This document shows, piece after piece, positions 22,700-28,433 of a stretch of 28,433 nt of DNA. A program made the translations under genes and the position numbers. The notes below the pieces were generated by a model. The model searched no databases and was not told where the DNA came from. It saw only the letters and a program-made list of their open reading frames with translations. Position 1 is the stretch's first letter. Every line of letters starts with the position of its first letter. This DNA comes from Oehlia diaphana (Eukaryota > Glomeromycota > Glomeromycetes > Glomerales > Glomeraceae), in NCBI GenBank assembly GCA_003833135.1, contig QZLH01000909.1:2268-30700 (forward strand), in the 5' to 3' direction.

Positions 22700-23310
22700 A
22701 TTCGACGTCAAAATTAAAATCTAGTACCGATTTTGTTTATTTCATTTAATGAGGAAGATAAAAGCTGTATTAATTGTGAAAATATATGTGCTGAGACGAA
22801 TCTTTGTAGGCGACAAAAATATTGCAAAAAAGTGTTTATCATTTTATATCGTTTTATATTACTTATATATCTGACGAAAAAAAGTATTTGGACGTATATA
22901 CTGTATATAGACAAGGAAGTTAGAATGTAGTGGACATGAAATAAGAATGACAAAGAGATCACAAAAAATTCAAGAAGGAATATCATATTTTAAACAAATA
23001 TATTATATGATCTCATTGATATTGGAGTTTTGTTAGACTCGATGATTACAAAAATTTATATAAAAATGTTTAAATATGTATTAAAAACGAAAATATTGTA
23101 AAATATGCAAAAAATTATTCAAAGGGGAAAAATACTCATTCAAATTGTGTTAAATTGTCATTTAATTTCTTCTGGATATATAGAATCAACCTTGAATAAA
23201 AATCTTATTGGGGAACATGGAAAGTTCTACCTGAGATGCATGCCTCCCCAAGTGCATAGTCTACCCTCTTTTAGGTTTGCTATTTCAAACTCTCGATTCA
23301 TATTGGTTGC
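22700..23310 (+). pseudogene. Relic of a fourth Cys-array kinase-family gene
   Basis: Plus-strand pieces match genes 1-3 in order but in shifting frames: SKLKSS at the start, NEEDKSCINCENICAET and RRQKYCKK (first zinc site), CSGHEIR and ISYFKQI (second site), CKICKKLF and YSFKLC (third site), and a weak trace of the WWDTFYVC region (GKFYLRC) near 23220-23250. Stops and shifts separate them, and nothing of the kinase domain is seen. A dead copy of the family. Confidence 0.8.
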
Positions 23311-23368
23311 AAAAAATTAAACATTTGGTTATAGTAATTGATAAATTATCAGATATAGTCTTACTTTA

Positions 23369-23449
23369 TTATTCTTCCTCTTCATCATCACTATCATCAT
23401 AGATCTCTTCTTTTTTAAACGTCTGATTTAAAGAAAGTTCATATCTCAT
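23369..23449 (-). pseudogene. Small open fragment with acidic C-terminus
   Basis: Twenty-six codons on the minus strand: MRYELSLNQTFKKEEIYDD, then an SDDEEEE tail and TAA. Acidic tails like this end many fungal proteins. Stops lie just upstream and no further exon is visible. Probably the 3' remnant of a gene; family not recognised. Confidence 0.3.
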
Positions 23450-23544
23450 AATTGAAATTGGATTCTATTAGTATCTCCAACACAATACATCATGTGATTT
23501 TGTAAAATGATTATCAACCCCAATAATAACCAAAAGAAATGAAA

Positions 23545-24175
23545 TTTCTCTAGGTTACACGGAAATCCCGGCCGAAATTAAGGAATCAGTGTGGCTAGAA
23601 TTAATGTAATCCCGGCCGACTCGTTTTCCGTTTGGGCAAAATTGTCTCGTCCAATGGGCGGGCATTTAGGGTTACGCAATATATTCTGACCGAATTAAAG
23701 TAACAAAAAACTAGCGTGGCTAGAATTAAGGTAATTTCGGCTGAACTTATTTACTGCCTGGACCATTTACTTCTACAAGCAATCAAATTTCTTAGGAATA
23801 CACGGAATTTCTGACTGAAATTAAAGTATCATGGCTAGAATTATTGAACTTGTTTACTATCTGGACAAAATTGTCCATTTACTTTCTTAGGAGTACAGAT
23901 GCCATCCTTACGTTAATTAATTAATAAAAAAAGGTCACGGTCACGAAATTTATTGGATAGCCAGAAATTCCAACTACTGAATAAAGTATCATAAACTAGC
24001 ATGACTAGAATTAAAGTAATTCTGGCCAAAATTGTCCATTTTCTTCTATAAGAACCAATCAAATTTCTTAGGAGTACATGGCAAAAATTAAAGTAAGTCC
24101 GGCAAAATTGTTTAAATAAAATTGTCATTAAATCCATTTTCTTTAGGACATGATAATTCTAGCCGAAATTTATAT
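23545..24175 (+). repeat. Degenerate tandem repeat array, GC-richer
   Basis: About five diverged units of roughly 100-170 bases. Each carries parts of TTTCTTAGGAGTACACGG, TGACTGAAATTAAAGTATCA, GGCTAGAATTAAAGTAAT and GGCAAAATTGTCCATTTAC. CTAGAATTA words occur at 23595, 23720, 23835 and 24005, and an inverted one (ATTCTAGCCGAAATT) at 24156. The array is richer in GC (CCCGGCCGA) than its surroundings. No protein is evident. It is probably a dispersed repeat that expanded in tandem. Confidence 0.65.
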
Positions 24176-24229
24176 ATCAGTGGCAGATCGATGCAACTAA
24201 AGTCTAAGGATCATGAATATTCCGTTGTC

Positions 24230-24395
24230 GGACCGATTTCTGACATTCATTTTCTCAACATAACCTTTTTCGACAACAATTTCCCGACAACAATTTCTCA
24301 ACAAAACAAATTCCTTAGTAAACATTTCTCCGAAAGCATTTTTTTTTCCGACATGATATTATCCCGACATGAAATTTTCCCGAAATCAAATTAAC
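24230..24395 (+). repeat. Short-period repeat of TTCCCGACAACAATTT type
   Basis: Irregular tandem copies of a 15-20 base motif: TTTTCGACAACAATTTCCCG, ACAACAATTTCTC, TTTTCCGACATGATATTATC, CCCGACATGAAATTTTCCCG. A similar, inverted cluster lies at 26575-26660 on the other side of the F-box gene. Confidence 0.5.
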
Positions 24396-24653
24396 TGATA
24401 AAATCGCAAATATTTAAATTTTAATTAGTTTTAAAATATTGTAAGCATAATATGTGTAAATTATATGTCAAATTTCAATATCACCATAAAGAATTCACGC
24501 AATATTTCAGATCTTAAAAACGCGTACGAGAGTACGAGATAAATGTTATGCATGTTATACAGCTATAAAAATAGTAACAACTGTGCACTGACAAAATTTT
24601 CTGATAATCTATTTAGAATATAAACAACTTTTTATTCTTATTACTATCTGATA

Positions 24654-26264
24654 TTAATCAATTTCTTTTATAAAATCACTTATATGAATCACTAAACTAG
24701 GATAACTTTTCACTTTAATATTATACAACCCAAATTCCTTCACTTCATTAATAGATGAAAACAAATCACTATTATAATCTCTAAAATCATATAATGTATC
24801 TATAAAGAAAGAATCATAAATAGACAAATACTTAACCCTTTTATTTTTCATAATATATTTTTTTATATAAGATAAAATACCTTGACCTTCTCTATTATAG
24901 ATTAATAATTTATTAATAAAAATATTTTGAGAATTTTTTAAAAATATTTCAAAAGAACTTGTTTTAATATGACGAAGACTTAAACATAAATATTCTAATT
25001 TATTAGGGAGAATTTGTCCTAAATTTTGTAATAAAATTGAACTAGATTCTTTATTATTATAAGATGATGATGAAGTACTACTAATTGAAAGGTAATTAAG
25101 ATTTTGTTTTATATTTTTAATTAAATTGATTATTTGATAAGTAATTTGACCTTCAAATCCATAAAGATCAAGAAATTTGATATTTTTACAATATTTTGTA
25201 ATTAATTCTAATAATTGATGTTTTTTTAATGAATCAATACTAAATCCATAACCAAAATTTTCTAAATAATCACCAGATTTTTGTAATAATAATTGTATTG
25301 ATTTAATTTGTGAGATTTCATTTATAAATAAAGATTTCAATTTAAATGGTTTAGTTAAATTAATAATTTGTTGAGTAAAATAATTATTTAAAGAAGAACA
25401 ATTAATGATATGAACTGATTCTAAAACATTTAATTGTTCAAATATTTTATTTAAATTAATTATACCTTTAAAATCAACATAATAAAAAATTATTGTATTT
25501 AAAGTATTTGAACAATTATAATATTTTGTTAATAATAATGATATATATAAAGGTGAATTATCATAACTTAATAAAATTTTTTTAAGATTTTGATGTAAAT
25601 TAATTATTTCTAATATACGATTTTTGATTAATGTATATTCATTATTATTGTTGTAATGAGAGAAATCAGATGAACTATAATCAATATAAAGATTTAAATT
25701 TTTAATATTATGAATGAAATTTATATTTTGTAAAATTAATCCAAGAACATTATCAATACGTGTATTATAATAAATACGTGAGATCTCAATTTCAAGAGTA
25801 TATAAATTTACTTCATTTTCAACAAAAATATTAAATATTGATGTATCAATCAATCTTTTTATATCAGATGCTGAATATAATCTATTTTCAGGTTTTAAAG
25901 TTCTAATGACAGATTCAAACCATTTCTCGACAGAGAAAACAAATTTATATGTATTCAAATATTTTAAAAATTTTGAATAATTGAACATTATATTTAAAGA
26001 TAATGAATTATTATTAATAATTTTATATTCAATTAATTTTGTTTTAAAATCATCATTTAAATTATTTAAATAAATTTCAATAAAATTATAATTTCCGGTA
26101 GGAATTGAAAATGGATTTTCCCATAATAATGGAATCGATAAACGACACCAGAATCTATTAACTAAAATGCATGAATGTAAAATTGAATAATCATTTTGAA
26201 AATATTTTATAATTTCATAAGTTAATTCAGGTAAATCTCCTGAAAACAGTTTTGAACATGTCAT
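24654..26264 (-). CDS. F-box protein, single exon
   Basis: A single-exon minus-strand gene. I take the start at 26264 (MTCSKLFSGDLPELTYEI), giving 536 residues, because Rhizophagus F-box proteins typically begin this way; the frame stays open to an ATG at 26375, whose extra 37 residues look non-conserved and Phe-rich. The F-box is at about residues 9-52 (GDLPELTYEIIKYF, HSCILVNRFWCRLSIPLLWE) and would bind Skp1 in an SCF ubiquitin ligase. The remainder is Leu/Asn/Ile-rich with irregular leucine-rich-repeat spacing and would select the target; partner unknown. The family is expanded in Rhizophagus. No introns or breaks are seen. The flanks carry inverted CCGACA/CCGAACA repeats. Confidence 0.85.
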   Translation of the reverse strand: MTCSKLFSGDLPELTYEIIKYFQNDYSILHSCILVNRFWCRLSIPLLWENPFSIPTGNYNFIEIYLNNLNDDFKTKLIEYKIINNNSLSLNIMFNYSKFLKYLNTYKFVFSVEKWFESVIRTLKPENRLYSASDIKRLIDTSIFNIFVENEVNLYTLEIEISRIYYNTRIDNVLGLILQNINFIHNIKNLNLYIDYSSSDFSHYNNNNEYTLIKNRILEIINLHQNLKKILLSYDNSPLYISLLLTKYYNCSNTLNTIIFYYVDFKGIINLNKIFEQLNVLESVHIINCSSLNNYFTQQIINLTKPFKLKSLFINEISQIKSIQLLLQKSGDYLENFGYGFSIDSLKKHQLLELITKYCKNIKFLDLYGFEGQITYQIINLIKNIKQNLNYLSISSTSSSSYNNKESSSILLQNLGQILPNKLEYLCLSLRHIKTSSFEIFLKNSQNIFINKLLIYNREGQGILSYIKKYIMKNKRVKYLSIYDSFFIDTLYDFRDYNSDLFSSINEVKEFGLYNIKVKSYPSLVIHISDFIKEID

Positions 26265-26375
26265 ATTTGTTAATTGAAAAAAAGTGAAAAAAAGTGAAAA
26301 GTAATTTTGTTTTTTACGCCTATTATATATCAATTTTCGGAGTAATTTCATTCCCATTATTGTCGCACAATTCAT

Positions 26376-26964
26376 AAAAATTCAATTGTTTCAATAATTA
26401 AAATAATTAGGCGCAGTTTTAATCTAATTATGGATTAACATATTACATCAGAGATCATCAGGTGCGCAGTTTCAACAAATGGATATGTTAATTTATTTTG
26501 TATTGGCAAATGAAAGTATTATTGTAAAATGGTGAAAAAAAGTATTTTTGCGGACTTTTTCAGGTGAAGATTGTTGTTATATTTTTGTTTTCGATAAACA
26601 TTTTTGTTCGGAAATTGTTCGGTAACAGATTGAATTGGACGAAAAAATGTCCGCAGTAGCGCGTATGCTTAGCAATAATTAGAATTTAGGAGTTGCCGCC
26701 ATGCCATTGTGACAATAGATATGTCGATTTTAGCTTTTTTTAATTACCAACTGAATTACGTGAGCACGAGACCACGAGTATACAAAAAGTGTGTAGTTAA
26801 TACTATATAAGTACAGTATGTCAATTTTATCAAATACTACTATACTCTATAGTCTATAGTAAAGTGATTAACGAATTATAACGAAGATATTTTGTGTGAC
26901 GTACGTTTTATATAACAAAATTTTCCGGTTAGTATCAGATTTTCTCATCCGTCAACGAATTTTC
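26376..26964. other. Upstream region of F-box gene
   Basis: No gene seen. GCGCAGTTT occurs twice (26411 and 26463). At 26575-26660 the minus strand has TTACCGAACAATTTCCGAAC and related words, resembling in inverse the cluster at 24230-24395. Confidence 0.4.
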
Positions 26965-27048
26965 TTATAGAGAAGGCCGATTTTCCTGGGCAAATAATTC
27001 GTTATAAGGCATACCTTCTATGGGCGCTCCGCGCTCCTTCTCAGCCAC
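26965..27048 (-). pseudogene. Possible kinase C-lobe remnant (single exon piece)
   Basis: After a TTCAG acceptor (minus strand) an open stretch of 27 codons reads VAEKERGAPIEGMPYNELF, ending AQENRPSL-stop. It resembles the REKPIEGTPxxYxxLY...RP part of Rhizophagus kinases with several residues missing. It is unusually GC-rich for the region. No other exon is seen. Weak call. Confidence 0.3.
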
Positions 27049-28394
27049 CTGAATTAAACGAACAAAAATAATTAAAATAAAGAGCTTATTTTATTAAGTT
27101 TATTGAAGACTGAAATTCTAATCACGTAGAGCGAACTGTTATAAAAATTTTTCTTAATAAACATTTTATTTACAAAAGAAATTGATTCCGATATCTCACT
27201 TTTAAGAATGTTTATTATACAGTTCTTATAACATGATAATTATCAGAATATTCGAAAATTCAAGATGTGTAATCTACCAATTAAACTAGTTAGGTATAGT
27301 ACGTAAGCTGGTATTGTAAAAAGAATTATGGCGTGAAGGCTAAGGAAATGTGAACTTTTAGAATCTCGTCGTAACGCACCCGTGTCAACTTTTATCACGT
27401 GATTTTATCCGTCTTTTAATCCAGTTTATATATAACTACATCTCGATCAATTGTTCATTTCTACCACTCTTTTAGTAATAAAAATAAAATAAATAAATAA
27501 ATATCTCGATCAATTGTTTATATCTAGCCCTTACATCTAAAAGTTTTTTGGCGTATACTAGAAAATATGTGAAAAGTAAAAATTTGTTGTAAAAAAGATT
27601 CATCTGATGTTCACTTTATTTATTAAATATTACACAACTCGTGCAACAACCCCACATACAGTACAATTGTACAATTAAAAGTACAATAAGTATAATAAAT
27701 TTATCATGCGTTCGTTTATATTATTTATTATTTATTACGATATTTTAATATAAATGTTGTTAATAAGTTATTGTTAAATTATTAAATTATTGAAAAAAGG
27801 AATGTCCCGTTTAATTAATTGATTTTTTTTGGCTATATAGTTTATGAAACAAATTACGGCAAGCTAAAACGCGAAATAATATCATATGATCACGATCTAT
27901 CTAATCTTTTTTAACGTTATCAATAAAAAAATTTTTTTTTTCTTTGTTAAAACAAATAGATCAAGATTATCGTCAAAATTTTTCCGATTAAAATATTTTC
28001 AATACATCAAAAATAGGGAAAAATATTAATTAAAATTTAAAGTTTTCATTTACTGATTGTTTTAAGAAAGTGATTGGATACTTTAAATAAAAAAAAACTT
28101 ATACTGATTATACAATTTTTACAGATTATAACATATGATACATATTATACATATTAATACGTAAAGTTACATATAAATTTAGTATATTATTATTATTATT
28201 ATTATTATCTTTTTTACAAAAATGGTGATAATAAATAAAAATGATTTTATATTTTTAGGAAAAATTAAAATATTTTTTACTTATTTTTAAAAAAAGGGGC
28301 TTTTTTTTTTATTCCCTTTCTCATTTACTCATTTCTCATTTATTCATTGGGATACTAAATGCCGAATGATGATCATAAATAAAAAAATAAGCCA

Positions 28395-28428
<34 letters not shown>

Positions 28429-28433
28429 TTTTT
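27049..28433. other. AT-rich intergenic end of window
   Basis: No gene supported. ATCACGTGA occurs at 27394-27402. ATCTCGATCAATTGTT is a direct repeat at 27440 and 27503. Simple repeats follow: (ATT)n at 28186-28208 and a poly-T run at 28400-28428. Confidence 0.45.
28186..28208 (+). repeat. ATT trinucleotide microsatellite
   Basis: Seven to eight uninterrupted ATT units. Typical simple repeat of AT-rich fungal DNA. Confidence 0.8.

Noticed and set aside
22714..22986. 90-codon minus-strand frame
   Set aside because: Antisense to the fourth kinase-family relic, whose plus-strand motifs are recognisable.
23913..24394. 74- and 90-codon frames on the two strands
   Set aside because: They cross the degenerate repeat arrays; residues follow the repeat words and not a protein family.
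1..28433. CRISPR arrays, tRNA or rRNA genes, bacterial operons
   Set aside because: No regularly spaced identical repeats, no tRNA cloverleaf or rRNA stretch was recognised by eye, and intron-containing genes mark the DNA as eukaryotic.

Overview
The window looks like nuclear DNA from an arbuscular mycorrhizal fungus, most probably Rhizophagus (Glomeromycotina). It is very AT-rich, genes are spaced by kilobases of AT-rich sequence, and introns are short (about 60-95 bp) with GT..AG ends. The families present, namely TKL-type kinases, F-box proteins and HMG-box (MATA-HMG-like) proteins, are ones I know to be strongly expanded in that lineage. The species call is inference from family content and style. 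All exon models were read by eye from splice signals, reading-frame phase and comparison between the copies in the window.

Layout. About 0.9-1.9 kb: a two-exon pirin (YhhW-like cupin) with an N-terminal extension that looks like a mitochondrial presequence. 2.5-3.0 kb: a decayed HMG-box copy. 3.3-4.6 kb: unrecognised gene remains. 5.7-6.4 kb: an HMG-box gene, minus strand, with a 16-nt microexon. 6.6-7.9 kb: kinase-family gene 1, minus strand, truncated in the kinase domain. 8.4-10.4 kb: a frame-broken copy of a large repeated, transposon-like protein. 11.2-13.9 kb: kinase-family gene 2, minus strand, the complete copy. 15.2-16.2 kb: short gene relics. 16.9-19.3 kb: kinase-family gene 3, plus strand, a probable pseudokinase. 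22.7-23.3 kb: a relic of a fourth copy. 23.5-24.4 kb: a degenerate repeat array. 24.65-26.26 kb: an F-box gene, minus strand. The rest is AT-rich spacer with simple repeats.

The main theme is a local family of proteins with five four-ligand Cys/His (mostly CxxC) sites followed by a TKL-like kinase domain. The copies have diverged in graded fashion. Gene 2 keeps the HRD and DLG catalytic residues. Gene 1 keeps the zinc array and kinase N-lobe but loses the C-lobe. Gene 3 keeps a full open frame with all splice sites but has lost the glycine loop, the HRD aspartate and the DFG aspartate. The fourth copy is only a relic. Gene 1's last exon also has a donor that is phase-compatible with the acceptor of the adjacent HMG-box gene, so a zinc-array/kinase-N-lobe/HMG-box fusion transcript of 602 codons is possible on paper. 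I regard the fusion and the pseudokinase as the two observations most worth testing.
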